A DNA stretch of 7,261 nt from Planctomycetota bacterium. Its GTDB lineage: Bacteria; Planctomycetota; Phycisphaerae; WQYP01. The notes under the pieces are model-generated. The model was given only the letters and a program-made list of their open reading frames with translations, was not told the DNA's origin and made no database searches. A program made the position numbers and the translations under genes. The stretch is taken from contig JAKAZF010000128.1 in NCBI GenBank assembly GCA_021826605.1, forward strand, positions 1 to 7,261, in the 5' to 3' direction. Numbering within the stretch: position 1 is the first letter of the stretch; each line of letters opens with the position of its first letter. Below are positions 1 through 6,282 of this stretch, in pieces.

Positions 1-1047
1 GGCGTAGTGATCGCCCATGTCCACGGCCACACCATCGAGGTTGCCACGTTTCGAACCGACGGTGTGTACAGCGACGGTCGGCGACCGGACAGCATTCAGT
101 TTGCCACCGCAAAGGATGATGCCCAACGGCGCGATTTTACCATCAATGGCATGTTTTTTAATCCGATAAACGGCGAGTTGGTGGACTACGTCGGCGGACA
201 GAAAGATGTGAGCCAAAAATTGATTCGAGCCATTGGCGATCCACATGCCCGCTTTGGCGAAGATCACCTGCGAATGATGCGGGCGATTCGGTTTGCAGCC
301 CGATTCGGTTTCGACATTGAGTCAGCCACATTTGCCGCCATCCGAAACCAGCATGAAAAAATAAAACTCATCAGCCGGGAACGCATTGGTCTGGAACTTA
401 AAGGTATCCTGGCAACAGCCCATCGCGTGCGCGGTATGGCCCTGCTGGCAAAAAGTGGGCTGCTGTCTGACATCTGGCCAGATGAATTGAGTATCGCCAG
501 TCATCCCGATACCCCGGATGTACCCAGTGCCTTGCGTGAAGGCTGGCTGGCAAATCTGCCACCGATCGCAGCGTTTGAAATTGCACTTGCGGCGCTGGTC
601 CACGATTTATCAAGAGATGGCGGGTTGACCCGCGAATTCTGGCCGAGGCTGCAGAGCCATCTGATGCTCAGCAACGACGAAATTGGTGCGGCGGCGTGGA
701 TCAATCGCCATATGGAAGACCTGCAACGGTGGTGTGAGCTTTCGCGTAGCGAACTTAAGCGCATGATGTCGAATGCAAGATTCCCGCTTTTGAAGGAGCT
801 CTTTTTTTGTGTCCATGATGATGCGTATCTGCAAGCGCATCTGGCCGATTTGCAGGCCGAGGGCGTCCGACCGGAACCTTTCGTTACCGGAGAAGATTTG
901 ATTTCCCTCGGTGCCACGCCCGGACCGGGCTTTAAGCAATGGCTGAATATTCTCTATGACATGCAACTTGCCAACGAATTTGCGGATAAAAAGGAGGCCT
1001 TGACGCACGCCCGCGCGCTGGTTGAATCGAGCCCGCATCAGCCTTGA
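1..1047 (+). CDS. cca: CCA tRNA nucleotidyltransferase / poly(A) polymerase family, 5'-truncated by window edge
   Basis: Class II nucleotidyltransferase, most likely the cytoplasmic enzyme that adds or repairs the 3' CCA end of tRNAs from CTP and ATP. The reading frame is open from base 1. The GTG at 7 is an internal valine, because the protein enters in the middle of the catalytic head (EVATFRTDG, then SDGRRPDS). Visible motifs are RRDFTINGM, DYVGGQKD, and FGEDHLRMMRAIRFAARFGF. The last carries the EDxxR element that reads the incoming base, followed by the RNA-binding RAxRFAxR helix. The metal-binding DxD and the flexible loop lie upstream of the window. The roughly 240-residue C-terminal part is helical body/tail; VHDLSRDG is HD-like, but I see no complete HD domain. 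Within this family, poly(A) polymerase (PcnB) is told apart by residues upstream of the window, so that alternative stays open. The gene ends in TGA inside a hairpin, 142 nt before hemQ on the same strand. Confidence 0.9.
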   Translation, partial: GVVIAHVHGHTIEVATFRTDGVYSDGRRPDSIQFATAKDDAQRRDFTINGMFFNPINGELVDYVGGQKDVSQKLIRAIGDPHARFGEDHLRMMRAIRFAARFGFDIESATFAAIRNQHEKIKLISRERIGLELKGILATAHRVRGMALLAKSGLLSDIWPDELSIASHPDTPDVPSALREGWLANLPPIAAFEIALAALVHDLSRDGGLTREFWPRLQSHLMLSNDEIGAAAWINRHMEDLQRWCELSRSELKRMMSNARFPLLKELFFCVHDDAYLQAHLADLQAEGVRPEPFVTGEDLISLGATPGPGFKQWLNILYDMQLANEFADKKEALTHARALVESSPHQP

Positions 1048-1051
1048 TGCG
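1034..1051 (+). other. Hairpin spanning the CCA-transferase stop codon
   Basis: CGCATCA-GCCT-TGATGCG is a perfect 7-bp stem with a 4-nt loop, and the TGA stop (1045-1047) lies in the right arm. No T-tract follows (GATCAGTGCC), so it is not a standard intrinsic terminator. It could be a 3'-end stabiliser or a partial transcription barrier before hemQ. The dyad itself is certain; its function is inferred. Confidence 0.4.
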
Positions 1052-1173
1052 ATCAGTGCCGGGAGGCATCTGCGAAATGCCAATGCGACTTCAAACGAAT
1101 ATGCCGCGCCGATGCGGGAAAGAATGCGACCTTGCCCATATGATAGATGGAATAGGTTATTGTTTACTGAGCG

Positions 1174-1179
1174 AAGGAG
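1174..1179 (+). promoter_or_regulatory. Ribosome binding site that fixes the hemQ start
   Basis: AAGGAG lies 10 nt before the ATG at 1190. The frame is open further upstream (to 1022, overlapping the preceding gene), but no other start in that stretch has a comparable site, and the upstream residues do not resemble the family. This selects the 268-residue product. A weak -10-like TATGAT occurs at 1139-1144 without a convincing -35 box, so I do not call a promoter. Confidence 0.75.
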
Positions 1180-1189
1180 ATTATCCGCG

Positions 1190-1996
1190 ATGTCAAACGT
1201 CATACCAAAGGCCGCAGAGAGTCATGAACGACCCATCAGCCCACCGGCAGCGCGTGGTTCGGCGGCTGCAGCCGCACCGGAGCCGACAACTGCGCACCCA
1301 ACTGCTAAAGCCCGCCAATATATTTCGTTCAGTTTTTACAAAATCATGCCGGAATTTCGCCGTCTTGCCAAAGACATCCAAGCCCAACAACTGCATGATC
1401 TGGTTAACTTGGTCAAGGCCAATGATCCAACCAAAATGCTGTTGGTGGTGTACAGTTGCGTCGGCACAAGACCGGATGTGGATATTATGTTCTGGAAGAT
1501 CAGCTATGATCTTGACCAACTGCAGCATTTTTCCGCTGCCATTAATCGGCTACCCATCGGTGGATACCTGACAACCCCCTACAGCTACCTTGCACAAAGC
1601 AAGCGCAGCACGTATGTGGATAAGATTGATCCTGCCCATGACGACACCCGCACCAGCATTGTCCCCGGCAAACGTAAATATAATTTCGTTTACCCGTTTG
1701 TTAAAACCCGCGATTGGTATTTGCTCAGCAAGCAGACGCGGCAAGGTGTGATGGATGAGCACATCATGGTGGGAAATAAATACCCCTCGGTAAAACTCAA
1801 TACAACGTACAGTTTTGGCATTGATGATCAGGAATTTGTAGTCGCATTTGAAACCGACCAGCCAGGCGACTTTCTCGACTTGGTGCAGGAACTGCGCGAA
1901 ACCGAAGGCAGCCGCTTCACGCTGCGTGACACACCCATTTTTACCTGCGTGCAAACCCCCATTGAGATGCTGGTAAATGAACTTGCGGGTATTTAA
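1190..1996 (+). CDS. hemQ: Coproheme decarboxylase HemQ/ChdC (chlorite dismutase family)
   Basis: Converts Fe-coproporphyrin III to haem b by two H2O2-dependent oxidative decarboxylations, the last step of the coproporphyrin-dependent haem pathway in the cytoplasm. The protein has 268 residues. Residues 1-42 are an Ala/Pro-rich, probably disordered extension. The ferredoxin-like family fold starts near YISFSFYKIMPEFRRL and ends at DTPIFT (247-252). YPFVKTRDWY (168-177) holds the expected radical Tyr168, and DEHIMVGNKYPSV (189-201) the proximal haem ligand His191, 23 residues later as in the family. SFGIDDQEFVVAFETD (208-223) is the usual second-half signature. The Firmicute distal Gln position appears to be Leu or Asn. 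The pattern resembles actinobacterial enzymes, where a His in the preceding loop acts, and His150 is a candidate. Chlorite dismutase itself is less likely because the distal Arg is not seen. The gene follows the CCA-transferase at 142 nt; no haem-biosynthesis partner is in the window. Confidence 0.9.
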   Translation: MSNVIPKAAESHERPISPPAARGSAAAAAPEPTTAHPTAKARQYISFSFYKIMPEFRRLAKDIQAQQLHDLVNLVKANDPTKMLLVVYSCVGTRPDVDIMFWKISYDLDQLQHFSAAINRLPIGGYLTTPYSYLAQSKRSTYVDKIDPAHDDTRTSIVPGKRKYNFVYPFVKTRDWYLLSKQTRQGVMDEHIMVGNKYPSVKLNTTYSFGIDDQEFVVAFETDQPGDFLDLVQELRETEGSRFTLRDTPIFTCVQTPIEMLVNELAGI

Positions 1997-2010
1997 GGAC
2001 AGCGGTGATT

Positions 2011-2027
2011 CGCACGATAAGCGTGCG
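2011..2027 (+). terminator. Possible weak terminator hairpin after hemQ
   Basis: CGCACG-ATAAG-CGTGCG forms a perfect 6-bp stem 14 nt after the hemQ stop. Only TTA follows, so the T-tract is poor. Position favours a 3'-end role; termination strength is doubtful. Confidence 0.3.
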
Positions 2028-2109
2028 TTACCATGTGGGCGGGATTTTCTCAACCATACTCATTTTCAATGTCGGTGGTGCCGCGCCGTTGTGGGGTACA
2101 GCCATGATG

Positions 2110-2124
2110 GCGGGGAAACCCCGC
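2110..2124 (+). terminator. GC-rich hairpin, candidate terminator between convergent genes
   Basis: GCGGGG-AAA-CCCCGC is a perfect 6-bp, all-GC stem with a 3-nt loop, followed on the forward strand by GTTTAACTGTT, which is moderately T-rich. It is the better of the two terminator candidates for hemQ but still lacks a continuous U-run. Confidence 0.35.
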
Positions 2125-2166
2125 GTTTAACTGTTCCGTGCAGGCCGGTACGTGCGCAGCTTCGCC

Positions 2167-2182
2167 GTGTTCACCTGAACAC
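2167..2182. promoter_or_regulatory. 16-bp dyad, GTGTTCA-CC-TGAACAC
   Basis: Perfect 7-bp arms separated by 2 nt. The symmetry is of the kind bound by dimeric regulators, but the site lies between the 3' ends of convergent genes where no promoter is expected. As RNA, the 2-nt loop would force at least one arm pair open. Function unknown. Confidence 0.25.
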
Positions 2183-2309
2183 TAATGCACAGTTCGTCGG
2201 CACACCAAGATATGCCGGGACGCCACCCGCGCGGGACTGAATGCCTCGGTATTTTGCCAAGTTCCCAGCGTTGAAAGTGGTAGACGCGCTATGCCCGCGC
2301 AGCAGAGCA

Positions 2310-2963
2310 TTATCTTCGCACGATAAACTTGCCATACATGCCCTGCTTGGCGTGCATGGGCATCTGGCATAAATAATAATATATACCGGGCTTTTCAGGT
2401 GCCTTAAAATGGGTTGACTCGGCGTAGTACAACGATTTGCGTAAGGACTTTCGCGATCGGGGCATGATCATCGGTAAACTCACCAACTGATGTTTGACGG
2501 GCAGGCTGATAACCATGTGGAATGGTGGTTTGATCTTGCCGATTACCACACCATGCATCATGCCGGGGCCGTAATCCATATTCAGCAGGGTAAGATCAAT
2601 TTTGGCACCCCCTTTCACCGAAATTGCCGGGTCCACCAGTTTATGAATTTCAAAGGTCTGGTCCGGAGCACCCGGTTCCACAGCGATCATGCGGATATGT
2701 ATTTGTTTGCCATGAAATACCACTACTGGGTGCTTTTTGCTTCCACTCACTTTGCCTTCGCGATCGGCCGCGTTGACAATTTTTTGCGCCTGCCTGTACC
2801 CGATCAGCACACCCCCCATGGCCATGTGTCTGGGCATGGGGCCCATCTTCATGTCGCCCATACCGCCGGCCAAACATACTGGAAGGTTTGAAGTAAAAGC
2901 CCATATCGCCCCGCCGATTGCTGCAATCGCTGTACCAATCATTATGAAATTAGTCGCTTTCAT
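2310..2963 (-). CDS. Membrane-anchored cupredoxin, rusticyanin/sulfocyanin-like blue copper protein
   Basis: Probable extracytoplasmic type-1 copper protein that carries electrons or copper. It has 217 residues. Residues 6-23 (FIMIGTAIAAIGGAIWAF) are a hydrophobic signal peptide or anchor with no good lipobox at Cys30. A Met/His-rich stretch follows (GGMGDMKMGPMPRHMAMGG, 33-51). The cupredoxin fold occupies about 75-217. Candidate copper ligands are His137 (GPGMMHGVVIG), Cys199, His204 and Met209 in YLCQMPMHAKQGMYGKFIV. The C-x4-H-x4-M spacing is that of rusticyanin and sulfocyanin, not plastocyanin (C-x2-H-x4-M) or azurin (C-x4-H-x3-M). The start is fixed by AGGAG (2970-2974 on the complement) 6 nt before the ATG. 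It lies 45 nt after the multicopper oxidase gene and is the last gene of the operon, so it may accept electrons or copper from that enzyme. An entirely soluble form after cleavage is possible. Confidence 0.85.
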   Translation of the reverse strand: MKATNFIMIGTAIAAIGGAIWAFTSNLPVCLAGGMGDMKMGPMPRHMAMGGVLIGYRQAQKIVNAADREGKVSGSKKHPVVVFHGKQIHIRMIAVEPGAPDQTFEIHKLVDPAISVKGGAKIDLTLLNMDYGPGMMHGVVIGKIKPPFHMVISLPVKHQLVSLPMIMPRSRKSLRKSLYYAESTHFKAPEKPGIYYYLCQMPMHAKQGMYGKFIVRR

Positions 2964-3008
2964 GTTCGTCTCCTGTAAAAAAAGTTGAATAAGTAATGTG
3001 CAAGACCA

Positions 3009-4421
3009 TTACATGGGCGGCGCCGCCGGTGATGACGGACCGGGAATCGGTGCCGGTATGTTTTCCGGATTGATCCCATCGCGATGCAGATCACGTACTT
3101 GGGCCGGCTCGGCGACGGTCCCCTTGGGGACCTCCGATGCATACCAGCCGACATCGTCGTAACTGGTTATGCCGTCGCGTACCTTAAGTATGGTGAACAT
3201 CCCGCCCATATTAATAAATCCATAGGGACCTTTGCCCCCTTCCATGGGTGCGGTATTGGCCATAGTGGGCATGCCCATGGGAGAACCCATCCCATCCTGA
3301 CCCATGGTCATATATTGCGGTAGCAACTGGCGCATCTTGTGGCCCAGTTCTCCCGGCTTAACGCCGATCATGTTGCCGAAGTGATGCCCCATCTGCGTCA
3401 TGGTGTGGTGGGTCATATGGCAATGCATAGCCCAGTCGCCGGGGTTGGTGGCATCAAACTCCACGACACGGGTAGACCCCACCGGCACCAGCACCGTAGT
3501 TTCCGGCTGCCAGGCAGAAGGCGGATAATCGCCACCGTCACTGCCGACAACCTGAAAGGAATAGTTATGCAGATGAATGGGATGGTGATCCATCGGGCCT
3601 AAGTTACCGAGGCGGATGCGCACGCGCTGGCCGGTGCGGGCGACCAAAGGATGCGTTGACGGAAACGACTTACCATTCATGGTAAAGACGTTGAAGTCTG
3701 ACATTTCCAGTGGATTGGGCCGATAGGTGCCCGGCACGATGCTCCATTCGTGCAGCATGATGGCAAAATCGCGATCCACCCGGTAGCGCGGTTTGCGCGG
3801 GTGAATAATAAACAGTCCCGCCATGCCCAATGCAATCTGCGTCATCTCGTCGTAGTGCGGGTGATACATCTTGGTGCCAGGCTCAACGAGATTGAATTCA
3901 TATTTGAATGTCTCTCCCGGCGGGATGGGGTTTTGCGTCAGGCCGCCTACACCATCCATACCGTTATCCACATAGACGCCGTGCCAATGGACAGTAGTTT
4001 TTTCCGGCAGGCGATTGGTCACATAGATACGGACTCTTTCGCCTTCGACGGCCTCCAGCACGGGGTTGAGCATGCCGTTATATCCCCAGACGAGTGCCTT
4101 AAGTCCGGGGACAAATTCATTCCAAAATTCCATGGCGACCATATGGAATACTTTTACTCCATCAACAATTTTGAAGGGCAGCGTACCGGTATTGGGTGCC
4201 ACCACCGGAAGATAATCGCGGTTGGGAAGCCCGGGCGGCAAGGGTTTGGCCCATAATGCCTTGGCATGTGCCGCCGATCGATCCCGGTTACCGTACGACG
4301 CCCCTTCACGGGCCACCGGCGGAACGGATGCCCCCTGCGCCGCCGTCGCCTTGAAAACGGCCCCGGCCGCCAGAGCGGCGCTGGATGCTAAAATGGTACG
4401 CCGATTAATTTTATCATTCAT
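3009..4421 (-). CDS. Tat-exported two-domain multicopper (copper) oxidase with Met-rich tail
   Basis: Probable periplasmic oxidase coupling oxidation of Cu(I) or another substrate to reduction of O2 to water. It has 470 residues. A Tat signal lies at the N-terminus (NRRTIL at 6-11, then a hydrophobic Ala-rich stretch to about 28). Four copper motifs are complete: HWHG (145-148), HPH (187-189 in MYHPHYDEM), HPIHLH (280-285), and HCHMTHHTMTQM (333-344) with T1 ligands Cys334, His339 and axial Met344. The second cupredoxin unit runs directly into HPIHLH, so I count two domains with T1 copper only in the second. This is unlike three-domain CopA/CueO and suggests an oligomer with trinuclear centres at subunit interfaces. 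A Met-rich tail (about 363-408; MTMGQDGMGSPMGMP) and GPYGFINMGGMFTILKVRDG match copper-operon oxidases. The start has AGGAG (4430-4434) 8 nt upstream and lies 35 nt after the TolC-family gene. Laccase-type organic substrates remain possible. Confidence 0.92.
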   Translation of the reverse strand: MNDKINRRTILASSAALAAGAVFKATAAQGASVPPVAREGASYGNRDRSAAHAKALWAKPLPPGLPNRDYLPVVAPNTGTLPFKIVDGVKVFHMVAMEFWNEFVPGLKALVWGYNGMLNPVLEAVEGERVRIYVTNRLPEKTTVHWHGVYVDNGMDGVGGLTQNPIPPGETFKYEFNLVEPGTKMYHPHYDEMTQIALGMAGLFIIHPRKPRYRVDRDFAIMLHEWSIVPGTYRPNPLEMSDFNVFTMNGKSFPSTHPLVARTGQRVRIRLGNLGPMDHHPIHLHNYSFQVVGSDGGDYPPSAWQPETTVLVPVGSTRVVEFDATNPGDWAMHCHMTHHTMTQMGHHFGNMIGVKPGELGHKMRQLLPQYMTMGQDGMGSPMGMPTMANTAPMEGGKGPYGFINMGGMFTILKVRDGITSYDDVGWYASEVPKGTVAEPAQVRDLHRDGINPENIPAPIPGPSSPAAPPM

Positions 4422-4456
4422 ATTTCATACTCCTGAAAATATACTCTGACATCGAA

Positions 4457-5857
4457 TCATTTTTTATTTGCCATTCCGTGGGTACTGGCGGTGGGCAATC
4501 GACCGCCGAGCGTTGCGGACAGACGCGCCCGATCCAACCAATACATTTCCAATGCTTTCACATAGCGCCGGGCGGCATTAATTTCATCAATCTTCGCCTG
4601 CATAAGCAAAAACCCGCTGTCCAGCATGCCGTTGTAGGAGAGCTGCGTTTCATGCAGCATCCGCCGTCGCAACGGCAGCATGACCTTGCGGTAAAAGAGC
4701 ACGCGTAGAAACGCCGCCTTAAGAGCGACCCAGCGGGTACGCACCTGCGAGCGGATGCCGATGGCCAGTGATTCATAATGCCGATAAGCCGCCAGATACC
4801 GTGCCCTCGCTATGGCCTGCGCCGGCTGGCCCTGATTAAAGATCGGCACGGGTATGGAAATTGCCGGCCCAAGTGTGCCGCGCACATCGGGGTCGCGCAC
4901 ATAGTTGGCACCAATCGTCGCACCGGGCAATATGCCCGCCCAGCCGGAAACCTTTACTGCCACGGCCGCAGCCTTAAGCCCGTTTCGTGCCATTTTCAGG
5001 GTCAGGCTCCGTCGCAATGCCAAGGCCGTGAGTCCGGCGAAGTGCGTTTCATGAAGCGGATCGGGCAATCGGACGGGAAGTTTGGCGGATGCGTCCCATC
5101 CCCATAGTCCCATGAGCCGATACAAATGCTCGCGGTCTTGCAGATAGCTGGCCTTATCCAGCGATAACTGCATGCGTACCTGTTCGGCAATCACCAATTG
5201 CCGGTCGTAGGCCAAGGGGGGTGTGTTGCCGGCCTGCCGCATTTTTTTTGCGAGGTCCAGGGCCGCATCCTGGCCTTTTTTAATATCCGTTTCCAACTGG
5301 ATCATCTGCCGGTCGCCAACGACGCGATCAAATGCCTGCCGGGTACGGTATGCCAGCTTGATAACCGATTGGGCAATCATGGCTTGCGTGGCCTTAAAGT
5401 TGGCGTGGGCTTCATTTTTGCGGGCCGGCAGGAGAAGGATATTGGCAAAATCCTGTGCGATGCTCGCGTCCCAACCGTAATTGGGTGCCGCGGGAAAGCG
5501 GAAATCAAACGCCAGAACCGGATTACTGATCAGGCCGGCCTGCACAACCTCCGCCTGTGAAATGCCCAGTTGTTCATATCGGGCCTGCAATTCAGGGTTG
5601 TTAAGCAAGGCGACTTCAACCGCTGCCGAGGGGGTTAATTGGCGTTGCAATATCCGGTGCACAAGACCGTCAAGTTTTTGCTGTTGCTTTTGGTTCTGGG
5701 CCCAGATCAGCGGCTGTCCAAGACGCTGTTTTGCTGCCAATGATACCGATTCGAACCCGCCCCGCTGCGGTACTGATGCACAACCGCCACATGCAAGGGC
5801 GACGAGCAGTATGCCCACCGATCCAGCACGCCAGTAGCCGGCAATTCGTTTGTTCAT
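4457..5857 (-). CDS. TolC-family outer-membrane efflux factor, probable lipoprotein
   Basis: Outer-membrane channel component of the OEP/TolC family. It has 466 residues, a usual length for CusC/OprM-like proteins. An N-terminal signal (GILLVALACGGCASVP) has Cys23 or Cys26 as a possible lipid anchor. Neither gives a perfect lipobox, but CGGC (cleavage before Cys26) is plausible. The first repeat starts near LTPSAAVEVALLNNPELQ (about 74-91), followed by GISQAEVVQAGLISNPVL. The second shows GPAISIPVPIFNQGQPAQAIARA, the typical end of the second strand pair leading into the long periplasmic helices. LDSGFLLMQAKIDEINAARRYVKAL closes the family pattern. The ATG overlaps the lipoprotein stop as ATGA (5854-5857) with a GGGGGG ribosome binding site inside that gene, implying translational coupling. 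No RND pump or periplasmic adaptor accompanies it here, so its inner-membrane partner is either elsewhere or absent. Its neighbours suggest copper as cargo; this is inferred. Confidence 0.9.
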   Translation of the reverse strand: MNKRIAGYWRAGSVGILLVALACGGCASVPQRGGFESVSLAAKQRLGQPLIWAQNQKQQQKLDGLVHRILQRQLTPSAAVEVALLNNPELQARYEQLGISQAEVVQAGLISNPVLAFDFRFPAAPNYGWDASIAQDFANILLLPARKNEAHANFKATQAMIAQSVIKLAYRTRQAFDRVVGDRQMIQLETDIKKGQDAALDLAKKMRQAGNTPPLAYDRQLVIAEQVRMQLSLDKASYLQDREHLYRLMGLWGWDASAKLPVRLPDPLHETHFAGLTALALRRSLTLKMARNGLKAAAVAVKVSGWAGILPGATIGANYVRDPDVRGTLGPAISIPVPIFNQGQPAQAIARARYLAAYRHYESLAIGIRSQVRTRWVALKAAFLRVLFYRKVMLPLRRRMLHETQLSYNGMLDSGFLLMQAKIDEINAARRYVKALEMYWLDRARLSATLGGRLPTASTHGMANKK

Positions 5858-6186
5858 TGTTTGCCCCCCATATTTTTAGACGTATTCATTTTCATTCCCG
5901 GCATGTTCATACCGTGCATGTCATCGGTCGCAGTTGGTAAAGTTTTTTTACCCGCATGAACCGATGGTGGTGCCCCAGGTAAATTGGCACCGGCTGTAAC
6001 CGCAATTGGATTGGATTCCTGTACGGCGGCCGCCACATTCAGAAAATCCGTTCCTGGAAATGCCGGGCCGACCGCGGCCGAGGGATTGGCCGGGTTATCC
6101 ATAGCCACGGGCGCAATCGTGGGCACGTGCGCACAGCCGGCGAGAGACAGAGCCAGCAGGGCAAAAGGAAATAATTGACGCAACAT
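5854..6186 (-). CDS. Small Met-rich lipoprotein, probable copper-binding
   Basis: 110-residue exported lipoprotein with no family I recognise. The N-terminus MLRQLFPFALLALSLAGC ends in a clean lipobox (LAGC, Cys18 as +1). The mature part is Pro/Ala-rich and probably disordered (NPANPSAAVGPAFPGTD; TAGANLPGAPPSVHAGKK). It ends in a Met/His cluster (DDMHGMNMPGMKMNTSKNMGG, split here as 88-97 DDMHGMNMPG and 98-108). Such Met clusters bind Cu(I) in CusF, CopA and CueO, so periplasmic copper binding or delivery to the overlapping channel gene is likely but inferred. Start choice: AGGAG at 6196-6200 (complement) lies 9 nt before the ATG at 6186; a TTG at 6195 in frame would sit directly against the Shine-Dalgarno sequence and is rejected. 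The stop overlaps the TolC-family ATG by 4 nt. A 96-nt gap containing a strong hairpin separates it from the Cys-rich gene upstream. Confidence 0.8.
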   Translation of the reverse strand: MLRQLFPFALLALSLAGCAHVPTIAPVAMDNPANPSAAVGPAFPGTDFLNVAAAVQESNPIAVTAGANLPGAPPSVHAGKKTLPTATDDMHGMNMPGMKMNTSKNMGGKQ

Positions 6187-6195
6187 ATGAAGCAA

Positions 6196-6200
6196 CTCCT
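6196..6200 (-). promoter_or_regulatory. Ribosome binding site that fixes the lipoprotein start
   Basis: AGGAG on the complement, 9 nt before the ATG at 6186. It rules out the in-frame TTG at 6195, which has no spacer, and so places the lipobox Cys at residue 18. Confidence 0.7.
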
Positions 6201-6223
6201 GATAAATAACAGACGCTCAAGCC

Positions 6224-6245
6224 GCTGCACCATAGAAGGCGCAGC
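6224..6245 (-). promoter_or_regulatory. Strong hairpin in the gap before the lipoprotein gene
   Basis: On the complement, GCTGCGCC-TTCTAT-GGTGCAGC folds into an 8-bp stem (seven Watson-Crick pairs and one G·U) with a 6-nt loop. It lies 24 nt before the lipoprotein Shine-Dalgarno site. No U-tract follows, so it is not an ordinary terminator. It may be a processing or stability element setting expression of the downstream four genes relative to the first, or a regulatory leader. Confidence 0.45.
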
Positions 6246-6282
6246 ATTCCGGCAACCGGGGCGAGGTGATTTGATCAGGTTA

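Larger units (their letters stand above)
1997..2309. other. Convergent intergenic region without a supportable gene
   Basis: This 313-nt stretch separates hemQ (forward) from the copper operon (reverse). Reading frames that cross it have no ribosome binding site and no recognisable family. It contains a hairpin at 2011-2027, a GC-rich hairpin at 2110-2124, a 16-bp dyad at 2167-2182 and the 10-bp palindrome CCCGCGCGGG at 2226-2235. No strong U-tracted terminator for the reverse operon is visible. Confidence 0.6.

Noticed and set aside
7..9. GTG as start of the first forward gene
   Set aside because: The frame is open to base 1 and the conserved catalytic head of the family is already under way, so the true start is outside the window.
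1022..1189. N-terminal extension of hemQ
   Set aside because: It would overlap the preceding gene, has no ribosome binding site, and does not resemble the family; AAGGAG before the ATG at 1190 fits better.
501..1203. Long complement-strand frames opposite the CCA-transferase
   Set aside because: They are antisense to a well-supported gene, without family signals or ribosome binding sites.
1550..2053. Complement-strand frame opposite hemQ
   Set aside because: It mirrors strongly conserved hemQ codons and has no domain of its own.
1977..2240. Forward frame across the convergent intergenic region
   Set aside because: No ribosome binding site, overlap with the end of hemQ and no recognisable protein features.
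2490..2891. Forward frame opposite the cupredoxin gene
   Set aside because: It is the complement of a gene with complete copper ligands; its His-rich look is only the reverse reading of Met codons.
3750..4256. Forward frame opposite the multicopper oxidase
   Set aside because: Antisense to all-conserved copper-binding motifs; no independent evidence.
5198..5837. Forward frames opposite the TolC-family gene
   Set aside because: Antisense to a complete family member; Cys/Arg-rich composition typical of non-coding reading.
6193..6195. TTG start for the lipoprotein
   Set aside because: It sits directly against the AGGAG with no spacer; the ATG at 6186 has a normal 9-nt spacer.
6224..6245. Intrinsic terminator after the Cys-rich gene
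   Set aside because: The stem is strong but no U-tract follows, so it is listed only as a structured element.
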